Of a DNA stretch of 13,756 nt, positions 1 to 6,178 are shown piece by piece. Positions within the stretch are counted from its first letter, which is position 1. Each line of letters begins with the position of its first letter. Made by a program: the position numbers and the translations under genes. Under the pieces are notes generated by a model. That model was not told where the DNA came from and did not search any database. It worked only from the letters and a program-made list of their open reading frames with translations. The stretch lies in assembly GCA_023419605.1 (NCBI GenBank), contig JAEZXR010000122.1:1-13756 (forward strand), given 5' to 3'. This DNA comes from Bacillota bacterium. Its GTDB lineage: Bacteria; Bacillota; Clostridia; Acetivibrionales; JAEZXR01.

Positions 1-247
1 TTGCTTGTGCCACTCGTACATTCGTCTGTTCACCTCGTTTCAACCACTCTATAGTCATTATAGAGTAATGGAAATTGCATTGCTTGATTTTACTTGCGGA
101 AAAGAGAGGATATATTTTATTCCTTAATTCGCCTAATATAAATTTTCAACGCTTACACAACATCAAACACTAAGCGCAGATAAGGAAACTACTCTGCCTT
201 GGATAATATCAACGTTATCATTCAATGACAATTCAAACGTTTTGGTC

Positions 248-340
248 CTAACCAAACACCAGCCCCATCTTATCGTAGAAACGCAGTGTATGTGCAGATA
301 CGCCCGTTTTTTCGGAAACTTCTTTAATTGTATACCCCAT
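248..340 (-). pseudogene. Truncated MerR-family regulator, HTH stub only
   Basis: Reading leftward from the ATG at 340 gives 30 residues containing MGYTIKEVSEKTGVSAHTLR then F-Y-D-K-M-G-L, followed by TAG at 250-248. This is the N-terminal winged helix-turn-helix of the MerR family: the tyrosine-isoleucine-x-E-V start, the T-L-R-x-Y-x-x-x-G-L hallmark. A full MerR protein has about 120-150 residues with a recognition wing, a dimerisation helix and often an effector segment; none of that follows here, and no other frame restores it. A good ribosome binding site (AAGGAG, about 9 nt upstream) and a consensus promoter are intact. I infer a gene broken by deletion or rearrangement just after the HTH; the stub lacks the parts needed to dimerise. 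A short functional peptide cannot be excluded but is unlikely. Confidence 0.75.
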
Positions 341-367
341 AAAAGATTACTCTCCTTTTTTCTTGAT

Positions 368-380
368 TAGAGTTACTCTA
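368..380. promoter_or_regulatory. MerR-type operator, 13-bp palindrome
   Basis: TAGAGTTACTCTA is a perfect palindrome around one central base. It lies just downstream of the -10 box of the merR-stub promoter, where it could mediate autorepression. The same half-site TAGAGT recurs in the promoter of the neighbouring dehydrogenase at 467-472. The motif resembles operators of AdhR-like MerR regulators of aldehyde response; that comparison is from family knowledge, not a search. Confidence 0.6.
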
Positions 381-385
381 AATAA

Positions 386-414
386 ATTATATAGCTATAC
401 TAATGTATAGTCAA
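386..414 (-). promoter_or_regulatory. SigA-type promoter of the MerR stub
   Basis: On the minus strand TTGACT (414-409) is followed after 17 bp by a perfect TATAAT (391-386). Spacing and boxes match a strong vegetative promoter reading into the MerR fragment at 340. The 13-bp palindrome at 368-380 sits close to the expected transcription start. Confidence 0.65.
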
Positions 415-460
415 TCAAGTAACCTTTAATCAGTACCTTTGCTGATAATATACAAATTAC

Positions 461-491
461 TTGACTTAGAGTTACTTCACTATTGTATTCT
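461..491 (+). promoter_or_regulatory. MerR-type promoter (19-bp spacer) of the dehydrogenase
   Basis: TTGACT (461-466) and TATTCT (486-491) are separated by 19 bp, the over-long spacer typical of promoters that MerR-family activators untwist. The spacer starts with TAGAGTTACT, the same half-site as the operator at 368-380, followed by a poorly matching second half (TCAC in place of CTA). The start codon of the dehydrogenase is 34 bp downstream. Confidence 0.6.
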
Positions 492-525
492 AAAGTTGTA
501 ATAAAAAAGAACGGGAGGGCTTTCA

Positions 526-1377
526 ATGCCAAAAACAGTATTAATCACTGGCTGTTCTACCGGATTGGGGAATACTACAGCCAAAAAGTTCGCTAATGAG
601 GGATGGAATGTTGTAGCAACGATGCGCAAGCCAGATGCACGCATGGTTGCGGAAGATCCCAAGCGGATTTTTATAACGGAACTGGACGTTACAAGTCCCG
701 CCAGTATTGAGGCGGCGATTGCAGCAGGTATCGACAGATTTGGCCGGATAGACGCAGTTATAAACAACGCTGGTGTCAGCGTCGCCTCGATCTTTGAAGC
801 AACACCTATGGATGTTATTCGCAGCATTTTTGAAACCAATGTCTTCGGCGTCATGAACGTCATCAAAGCAATGATTCCGCATTTTCGTGAAATTGGCAGC
901 GGAACCATTGTAAATATCAGTTCCAGTATCGGCTTTGCGGCATCCCCGCTTCTAACGGTATATACCGCAACTAAACACGCTGTCGAAGGACTGTCGGAAT
1001 CGCTGTCGTACGAGCTTGAATCGCAAAACATTTCCGTCAAACTTGTGGAACCGGGGTATATGCCAACCACGAACTTCACATCAAGCCCCACTGCCACCCT
1101 GGGTATTCCCATTCCACCATCGTACAAGCCTTATTTTGATCTATTGATGCAATCCATGGTTAACTATCCATTTGAACATGCGGATGAGAATCAGGTCGCC
1201 GAACAGGTTTACCGCGCTGCCTGTGATGAGTCCGACCGGCTGCGCTATCTAGCAGGCCCGGATGCGGAGGAAATGGCTAAATTAAGATGGTCTCAGTCAG
1301 AAGAAGAATACTTGAGTACCATGCGGAACCTAATGGGACAGATAACATGGCGAAACAGTATGAAAAGTAAAGATTGA
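526..1377 (+). CDS. SDR-family NAD(P)-dependent oxidoreductase
   Basis: A 283-residue classical short-chain dehydrogenase/reductase. Visible motifs in order: the cofactor glycine motif TGCSTGLG (8-15), NNAG (80-83), the active-site Asn105, Ser133, Tyr146 and Lys150 in YTATK, and E-P-G at 175-177 after the last strand. The TGCS form and the C-terminal extension past residue 190 resemble the 17-beta-hydroxysteroid/retinol dehydrogenase-like subgroup, so a ketone, aldehyde or hydroxyl-bearing small molecule is the likely substrate; the actual one cannot be read. Cytosolic, no signal peptide. The start is supported by GGGAGG 9 nt upstream. It stands alone on its strand, downstream of a MerR-type promoter, with the regulator stub divergent on its left, suggesting former electrophile or aldehyde induction. 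All catalytic residues are present. Confidence 0.9.
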   Translation: MPKTVLITGCSTGLGNTTAKKFANEGWNVVATMRKPDARMVAEDPKRIFITELDVTSPASIEAAIAAGIDRFGRIDAVINNAGVSVASIFEATPMDVIRSIFETNVFGVMNVIKAMIPHFREIGSGTIVNISSSIGFAASPLLTVYTATKHAVEGLSESLSYELESQNISVKLVEPGYMPTTNFTSSPTATLGIPIPPSYKPYFDLLMQSMVNYPFEHADENQVAEQVYRAACDESDRLRYLAGPDAEEMAKLRWSQSEEEYLSTMRNLMGQITWRNSMKSKD

Positions 1378-1822
1378 AATAGCCAAAGCCAGCACTCTAG
1401 ATTTTGTGCGAATGCATGGATACCGATTATTCTGGCATTATAACGCTGCAACTCATATATAAATCGCAGTTGTTTCCGGCAAGAAATGGCTCTGATCTAT
1501 TAAATGCCCCTAAAAACAGGTTGAAAATCCACTTTTTCAGCCTGCTTTGGCTTATATTTCACTTTTAAACCACAATTCATCATCTGAGATAACCACCCAC
1601 AATAAGCTTGACTTTACAATAATTTATCTATTCCAATATCATTATTCTATATCATTTCAATTACAAATCTTATGACAATAGCTCATGGAAATGAATTCGT
1701 AATCAGAGTTATACTCTCCTCGTGCTTACGGAAATCTCTTTCGAATTCCCATGAAATCGTTCATGGCTACTCATTGGCTGATAAAGTACAAGAAAACTTG
1801 AAATTAGCAAAATTACTAATTT
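1378..1822. other. 445-bp spacer without a recognisable gene
   Basis: Between the dehydrogenase and the hydrolase I see a hairpin at 1517-1544, a second one at 1800-1823, and a short dyad AGAGT-TAT-ACTCT at 1705-1717 resembling the MerR-type operator at 368-380. Open frames here (for example 1672-1869, plus) have no ribosome binding site and no recognisable protein similarity, and the latter runs into the coding end of the hydrolase, so I do not call a gene. Confidence 0.5.
1517..1544 (+). terminator. Possible terminator of the dehydrogenase
   Basis: CAGGTTGAAAA (1517-1527) pairs with TTTTCAGCCTG (1534-1544) with one G-U wobble. The T-run lies inside the stem and is followed by CTTTGG, so termination may be weak. 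It is 140 bp downstream of the stop codon at 1377. Confidence 0.45.
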
Positions 1823-1823
1823 C
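1800..1823 (-). terminator. Possible weak terminator of the dehydrogenase-hydrolase operon
   Basis: GAAATTAG (1800-1807) and CTAATTTC (1816-1823) form an 8-bp AT-rich stem that begins at the hydrolase stop codon. On the minus strand it is followed by AAGTTTTC. The stem is weak, so this is a tentative call. Confidence 0.3.
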
Positions 1824-2659
1824 TACTGGTTCACCTTATTTTTTTCTTCCACAAAACGTCCTTGATTAGGCACGGCAACTTCTTTAAAATGCTGTGTGAG
1901 GAATTCCAGATGCTTTGCCAATTCTTCTCCCTTCATCGGCAGTCCGTGGCTTGGAACTGCCCATTCAGGCTTTAGTTCCTTAATGCGTTCCACTGATTTT
2001 TGTGCCGCCTGCCAATCCGTAGTAAGGTATGCCGGAGGTCCTTTGATTTGTTCATGCTGGGTCAGTACAGAGGTAAAGGATTCCTGCTTGGTGGTTGTAA
2101 AGGCATCACCTACGATAAGAACTTTATCCTTTTCCCGGAAAAAGGAAATGTGTCCCTCCGTATGACCCGGCGTGTGTACCCATTTCCAGTCCGGCATTCC
2201 GGGCACGCTTCCATCCCTAGGAAGTTTAGCAGCCCGATATCCGAGATTGATGCTTCTGTGTGGGAAGGAAGGCGACATTTTTGCTACCAGACCTTCATCC
2301 ACCTCCGGGTCACCTAAAGGGTAATCCTTTTTCCCTGTAATATAAGGGATTTCAAGCTCGTGCGCATAAACAGGAACATTCCAATACTCGGCTAATCTGC
2401 CAACAGAACCAATATGATCGAAATGTCCGTGGGTTAAAAGAATGGCCTGGGGGCGGCTTTCTCTTCCGAAGCGGTCTTCTGCCGACTTCAATATAAAGTC
2501 GTAAGAGTTTTCCAGACCTGTATCTACCAGAACCCACTCGTCTGCCTTGCCTACTACGCAAGCAGTAACAATGGTAAAATGCAACAGAAAAATATCAGGT
2601 AATACCTCCTGAGAGGTGGTTGTTATCTTTGACAGACCTTTAATCAACTGATTAATCAT
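1823..2659 (-). CDS. MBL-fold metallo-hydrolase
   Basis: A 278-residue metallo-beta-lactamase-superfamily hydrolase. The dinuclear zinc site is complete: H77-G-H79-F-D81-H82 (THGHFDH), His166 in PGHTEGH (164-170), Asp185 in VGDA, and His238 in PSHGLP near the C-terminus. These match glyoxalase II-like and other thioester or lactone hydrolases; the substrate is not determined. No signal peptide, so cytosolic. I start at the ATG at 2659, where GGAGGG lies 8 nt upstream; the frame extends to a TTG at 2677 but that would place the Shine-Dalgarno sequence inside the gene. It follows the zinc dehydrogenase by 65 bp on the same strand with no terminator between, so co-transcription is likely; an aldehyde-oxidation product handled by the hydrolase is a reasonable but untested idea. 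Confidence 0.88.
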   Translation of the reverse strand: MINQLIKGLSKITTTSQEVLPDIFLLHFTIVTACVVGKADEWVLVDTGLENSYDFILKSAEDRFGRESRPQAILLTHGHFDHIGSVGRLAEYWNVPVYAHELEIPYITGKKDYPLGDPEVDEGLVAKMSPSFPHRSINLGYRAAKLPRDGSVPGMPDWKWVHTPGHTEGHISFFREKDKVLIVGDAFTTTKQESFTSVLTQHEQIKGPPAYLTTDWQAAQKSVERIKELKPEWAVPSHGLPMKGEELAKHLEFLTQHFKEVAVPNQGRFVEEKNKVNQ

Positions 2660-2724
2660 GGCAAGCCCTCCGCTCAATATATTTCTTTTATCTCGTCTGC
2701 ATGGATTCCTTTAAGCAGCTCATA

Positions 2725-3855
2725 TCAGGGTTTTAGAATGACCTTGATGCAGTGATCCTGCTTTTTATCAAAAATTTCATAGGCATGTTCCCCTTTGTCC
2801 AGAGAAAGCCTGTGAGTTATAATATCGGTGGCATCAAACCTGCCTTCCTTTATTAGGTTAAGTATCCGCTCTACATAAGTGTGTGCCGGGCATTGTCCCA
2901 TTTTTAAGGTAATATTCCGTGCAAAGAAATCCCCTAGCGGAAACATATTATACCGGGCACCATACACACCTACCATAGAAACAGTCCCGCCTTTTCGGAC
3001 AGCCTGGGTAGCCATCTCAATGGCAGATTTAGAACCACCCTGCAGTTTTAGCACCGTTTCGATCATTTCAAAGGTGGTCATCTTTCCGTCCATACCCACA
3101 CAATCGATGACCACATCCGCACCGCCATGGGTGATTTCCTTGATATATTCCCCCGTGTTGTCATGCCGCTCAAAATTAATGACTTCTACCCCGTTATATT
3201 TTTTGGCATGCTCCAGCCGATAATCAATATAATCTACAGCAATGATCCGCTTGGCTCCATGAAATGCAGCCCATTTCATGGTCAAAAGCCCTACCGGGCC
3301 GCAGCCTAATACGACAACAGTATCATCCTTTTTCACACCTCCATTTTCCACTCCCCAATAAGAGGTGGGCAGGATGTCGGTGAGAAACAGTACCTGCTCA
3401 TCAGTCAGCTCCTCCGGCACTAAGGTCGGCCCTACATTGGCATAAGGGACTCTCAGGTACTCCGCCTGCCCTCCATCATAGCCTCCGTAGGTTTTGCTGT
3501 AGCCAAAAATAGCTCCGGCTTCTCCGTTAGCATTGGAGTTGTCACACTGGCTCCACAAATCATGCTGGCAGTACCAGCAGTGACCACAGGAAATAGGAAA
3601 AGGAATAATGACCCGGTCCCCTTTTTTTACCTTGTGAACCTCCTTCCCGGCTTCTTCTACAATGCCCATGGTTTCGTGGCCCAACACAAAACCATGGGGC
3701 ATGTTGGGCACCATACCGTGAATCAGATGCAAATCTGAGCCGCAGATAGCGGTCGAGGTTACTTTGATGATGATGTCATCCCCATTTATGATTTTTGGAT
3801 CACCGATATTTCTTACTTTTACATTTTTCATTCCTTCATATACAAGCGCTTTCAT
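2725..3855 (-). CDS. Zinc-dependent alcohol/formaldehyde-type dehydrogenase (MDR)
   Basis: A 376-residue medium-chain dehydrogenase. Catalytic zinc ligands are Cys38 (ICGSD) and His60-Glu61 (GHE), with Asp160 in the position used by the formaldehyde-dehydrogenase-like branch. Four structural-zinc cysteines are C90, C93, C96 and C104. The Rossmann motif GCGPVG is at 184-189, followed by an acidic end of beta-2 (VDY), suggesting NAD. The long insertions before and after the Rossmann fold fit the glutathione-independent formaldehyde dehydrogenase-like group rather than simple ethanol dehydrogenases. I start at the ATG at 3855, 7 nt after a perfect GGAGG; the open frame reaches 3918 but the upstream codons have no ribosome binding site. 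It is the first gene of a likely two-gene unit with the MBL hydrolase. Substrate is inferred to be a small aldehyde or alcohol. Confidence 0.9.
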   Translation of the reverse strand: MKALVYEGMKNVKVRNIGDPKIINGDDIIIKVTSTAICGSDLHLIHGMVPNMPHGFVLGHETMGIVEEAGKEVHKVKKGDRVIIPFPISCGHCWYCQHDLWSQCDNSNANGEAGAIFGYSKTYGGYDGGQAEYLRVPYANVGPTLVPEELTDEQVLFLTDILPTSYWGVENGGVKKDDTVVVLGCGPVGLLTMKWAAFHGAKRIIAVDYIDYRLEHAKKYNGVEVINFERHDNTGEYIKEITHGGADVVIDCVGMDGKMTTFEMIETVLKLQGGSKSAIEMATQAVRKGGTVSMVGVYGARYNMFPLGDFFARNITLKMGQCPAHTYVERILNLIKEGRFDATDIITHRLSLDKGEHAYEIFDKKQDHCIKVILKP

Positions 3856-4185
3856 CCTGCTACCTCCATATATTTTACTAAAATTAGCTTTTCCATCTGG
3901 AATATAAATATGTGCCATGGATATTTAAGCACAATCCAAATAAAAGAGTTTTAAAAAATACAAAACTCTTTTGTATCAAGTAAAACCAGATCCACTCAAC
4001 CCCTCTAAAGAAAAGTGAGTTCCTATCAAAACATGAATTTGTAATGTATTTTTGTCGTAATTTGTAGTAATCAGTATTTCTGTTCAATTCTCTTTTGCAC
4101 GATAAGCAAGTTCCGTTCTATGTAAATGCATCATATCATGTAGTATATTTTATGTACATAAATTGTATAAAAAGGGAGGCATATT
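3856..4185. other. 330-bp divergent spacer
   Basis: This AT-rich region separates the divergently read dehydrogenase and DUF2935 genes. It contains one strong AT-rich inverted repeat at 3942-3972. I find no confident SigA or sporulation-sigma promoter for either gene, and no convincing small ORF. Confidence 0.5.
3942..3972. repeat. 11-bp inverted repeat in the dehydrogenase leader
   Basis: AAAAGAGTTTT (3942-3952) and AAAACTCTTTT (3962-3972) are perfect complements around a 9-nt A/T-rich loop. Read on either strand it makes an A-tract/T-tract hairpin, 87-117 bp upstream of the dehydrogenase start. It could be a leader terminator, the end of a lost unit or an operator. Confidence 0.5.
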
Positions 4186-5109
4186 ATGTTGACTGGAATG
4201 GAGTATGCAAAACAGTCCATCGAAACAAATCTCTTCTTCCTGCGAATTATAAAAGAACATTTGATATTTGCAGGTGCTGCTTTTACATTAAAGGATGCAA
4301 GCCTTGTACCAGCTCTGATAAATATGAAAAACAAGTTTGAAGAATTATTAATTAACACGATATCACTCGCAAATGGGGTAATCAGGCCCCAGTCCCTGGC
4401 TGCAGGTGACATTATTACACCTTATACTTACCAGGCAGAGATGGCAACACAGTATTACACAGGTCTGCCCATCAATACCAACATTACACAGATGGAATCT
4501 GCATTAATGAATAATGCTGCTTTTGCACCCAATCCTAGGATAGAGCAGTCGGTGAATATGCTTAACCAAGAGATCATGGCTCTGCTGCAAACCGCCATCC
4601 AAACTCAAAAAATGATCCTTGTTAATGTCTTGTCCTGCAAAATGTTTACCAATATGTACCCATTAATGATGGACCATGTGACTAGAGAGGCAGAGCATTA
4701 CCTGCAACACCTCCAGACATTGCAGAGTCATCAGAGCCTGACAGATGGGCCAAAGGCAACTGCAATGGGTGAGATGTTCTGGAACAATATCATGGGAGAG
4801 CATTCCAAGTTTATCCGGGGACTCTTAGACCCTACAGAAGAAGAATTGATTCAAAAAGCCAATGGATTTGCCAACCAATTTGCTGGACTGACCCAAGCAG
4901 CCAAGGAAGCTTACGAACGTATTGAGTTCCTGCCAAGCGTTACACGCAACAGTATGTCCGCTACAATGAACATCAGAAACTTTAAGGAACAAGGGACACT
5001 GGGAATTCTGGAATGTAAAATCAGGTCCATCATACTTCCTCTGCTCAGCGACCATGTATTAAGGGAGGCCAATCATTATTTAAAGGAACTGCGGGAATTT
5101 AAAATATAA
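4186..5109 (+). CDS. DUF2935 domain-containing protein
   Basis: A 307-residue, fully helical protein of the DUF2935 family, known from spore-forming Bacillota, with a ferritin-like four-helix-bundle fold. The sequence is an internal duplication: an E-H pair in the first helix of each half (Glu24-His25 in IIKEH; Glu205-His206 in IMGEH) and a D-H-x3-E-x2-H-Y-L motif in the last helix of each half (D163, H164, E168, H171; D289, H290, E294, H297). These residues are placed like metal ligands of two bundles, so iron or manganese binding is plausible. The typical block FWNNIMGEHSKFIRGLLDPT (199 onward) makes the family call firm. AGGGAGG lies 7 nt before the ATG. It is convergent with the manganese catalase and shares a terminator with it. 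Its cellular role is not established; a spore or stress function is inferred from context. Confidence 0.88.
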   Translation: MLTGMEYAKQSIETNLFFLRIIKEHLIFAGAAFTLKDASLVPALINMKNKFEELLINTISLANGVIRPQSLAAGDIITPYTYQAEMATQYYTGLPINTNITQMESALMNNAAFAPNPRIEQSVNMLNQEIMALLQTAIQTQKMILVNVLSCKMFTNMYPLMMDHVTREAEHYLQHLQTLQSHQSLTDGPKATAMGEMFWNNIMGEHSKFIRGLLDPTEEELIQKANGFANQFAGLTQAAKEAYERIEFLPSVTRNSMSATMNIRNFKEQGTLGILECKIRSIILPLLSDHVLREANHYLKELREFKI

Positions 5110-5130
5110 AAGCAAAGGTGATTTACCCAC

Positions 5131-5172
5131 AAAAAAACAGGCAGTTCAATTTGGTGAAGTGCCTGTTTTTTT
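5131..5172. terminator. Bidirectional intrinsic terminator
   Basis: AAAAAAACAGGCA (5131-5143) pairs perfectly with TGCCTGTTTTTTT (5160-5172). An inner TTCA/TGAA pairing extends the stem past a G-G mismatch. It has a T-run in both directions and lies between the convergent stop codons of the DUF2935 gene and the manganese catalase, so it serves both. Confidence 0.92.
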
Positions 5173-5181
5173 ATATAAAGC

Positions 5182-5874
5182 TTAATGTTGGGATTGATTC
5201 TGCTGGTTTGGGGTGTTAAAGCTTGCCGGTTGAGGATTATTTGCATTAAAATACTGATCGCCAGGTGTAGAAAGGTTAAAGTAAAGTTTGGAATCCTTTG
5301 TGATACCCCAATCCTTTAACGAACCAGTATCCTGAATCCTGTTGAATGCTTCCCTAAACATGGTATTATGAGCTTCTTCACGGTTTAATAAAAAATCAAT
5401 AGTATCTCTTACCCCTTTGTCGTTGATTTGTCTGTGCAGGTACTCATAAACTACTTTTGCACGCTGTTCTGCTGCGATGTTGGATAAGATATCGGCTGCG
5501 AGATCTCCCGTTTCGTTTATATAAGCGGCTGTCCACAATTGTCCGGAAGCATTGCTCAGCATAGGGTTCAGCCCTGTCAGTACATGTGCTTCAATATTGC
5601 CTATAGTAGCATTTTTTGCATCAAGTACATGCCCGTTAAGCAGGTTTATGGTCGTAGCGACCATTTCCATATGACTTAATTCTTCGGAAGCGATATCAAG
5701 GAATAAGTCTTTAATTTCAGGGTCTTTAATTCGGAAGCTCTGTGATAGGTATTGCAATGCTGCCTTCAACTCTCCCTGCGGCCCGCCAAGCTGTTCTTGA
5801 AGCATTGCTGCATAATTGGGGTTTGGACCATCCACCCTAACTTCATGAAGAAGGTTTTTATCATGTTTAAACAT
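5182..5874 (-). CDS. Manganese (non-haem) catalase, CotJC-like
   Basis: A 230-residue ferritin-like manganese catalase that decomposes hydrogen peroxide at a dinuclear manganese centre. The expected ligand set is complete and correctly spaced: Glu35, Glu65 and His68 (EELSH), Glu136 (AAEQR), and Glu166/167 with His169 (REEAH); the 33-residue interval between Glu136 and His169 equals that of the structurally known family members. The enzyme is shorter than the classical ones of about 270 residues and longer than CotJC (about 190), with a Pro/Asn/Gln-rich tail from residue 205 on, as in spore-associated forms. AAGGAG stands 9 nt upstream of the ATG. Monocistronic, with its own promoter, a palindrome over the -35 region and a strong terminator. 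Peroxide protection of the cell or spore is the likely role. Confidence 0.92.
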   Translation of the reverse strand: MFKHDKNLLHEVRVDGPNPNYAAMLQEQLGGPQGELKAALQYLSQSFRIKDPEIKDLFLDIASEELSHMEMVATTINLLNGHVLDAKNATIGNIEAHVLTGLNPMLSNASGQLWTAAYINETGDLAADILSNIAAEQRAKVVYEYLHRQINDKGVRDTIDFLLNREEAHNTMFREAFNRIQDTGSLKDWGITKDSKLYFNLSTPGDQYFNANNPQPASFNTPNQQNQSQH

Positions 5875-5910
5875 CTTACATCTCTCCTTATCTAATTCTA
5901 AAAAATGTTC

Positions 5911-5939
5911 TCTATATAACGTTTACACTGTTCTGTTAA
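5911..5939 (-). promoter_or_regulatory. Candidate promoter of the manganese catalase
   Basis: On the minus strand TTAACA (5939-5934) and TATAGA (5916-5911) are separated by exactly 17 bp, giving a plausible SigA-type promoter 37 bp upstream of the start codon. Confidence 0.45.
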
Positions 5940-5958
5940 AATATTCATAAATATTTTA
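5937..5958. promoter_or_regulatory. 9-bp inverted repeat overlapping the catalase -35 box
   Basis: TAAAATATT (5937-5945) and AATATTTTA (5950-5958) are perfect complements around CATA. The position over the -35 region suits a repressor operator. The AT-rich sequence is somewhat like Fur/PerR-type boxes, but it is not a clear match to either. Confidence 0.4.
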
Positions 5959-5976
5959 TTCTTTTGGATTGTTTCC

Positions 5977-6081
5977 TTATTTACAATTTTCCTGTATATC
6001 AACTTTCTGTCCATCAATCAGTTCGCTTAGAATATTTACAACAAAAATTCCGCATGCTTTTCCGATTTCCGGGTGAACCAT
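5977..6081 (-). pseudogene. 34-codon ORF, possibly the tail of a lost gene
   Basis: From an ATG at 6081 the frame reads MVHPEIGKACGIFVVNILSE and continues LIDGQKVDIQENCK to TAA at 5979. It has ordinary amino-acid composition, unlike random AT-rich spacer, and P-x-x-x-I-G-x-x-x...L-x-x-L-I-x-G is reminiscent of the C-terminal end of LacI-type regulators; this is a weak resemblance. There is only a poor Shine-Dalgarno candidate, and the ATG lies in the arm of the SelO terminator. I regard it as a gene remnant or a spurious frame; a small translated peptide is less likely. Confidence 0.3.
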
Positions 6082-6112
6082 GAAAAAGGGACCTTGATAG
6101 GCCCTTTTTCAT
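6080..6112. terminator. Terminator downstream of selO
   Basis: ATGAAAAAGGG (6080-6090) pairs perfectly with CCCTTTTTCAT (6102-6112); inside, CCT and AGG extend the stem past one unpaired A to a TGAT loop. It lies 67 bp beyond the SelO stop codon and has A/T tracts usable in both directions. Confidence 0.75.
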
Positions 6113-6178
6113 ATAACATTATTTTAACTTTTACTTAGTATCTGTCAGCTGGCTTAGCATTTTCCAAATACTTATATA

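Noticed and set aside
1..58. Possible minus-strand gene starting at 58 and running off the left edge
   Set aside because: Only 19 codons are visible, there is no clear ribosome binding site, and the residues match no family I recognise.
480..1127. 215-codon minus-strand frame opposite the SDR gene
   Set aside because: It is the antisense of a gene with all SDR motifs, has no ribosome binding site and no recognisable domain.
1672..1869. 65-codon plus-strand frame
   Set aside because: No Shine-Dalgarno sequence, no recognisable similarity, and it overlaps the coding end of the hydrolase on the other strand.
2660..2677. Upstream TTG start for the MBL hydrolase
   Set aside because: The GGAGGG Shine-Dalgarno sequence lies downstream of it and points to the ATG at 2659.
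3856..3918. N-terminal extension of the zinc dehydrogenase
   Set aside because: The perfect GGAGG 7 nt before the ATG at 3855 and family length (starts M-K-A-L-V) fix the later start.
4130..4185. Sporulation-sigma promoter (CATA-type -10) upstream of the DUF2935 gene
   Set aside because: CATAAATTG is present, but no -35 element stands at the correct distance.
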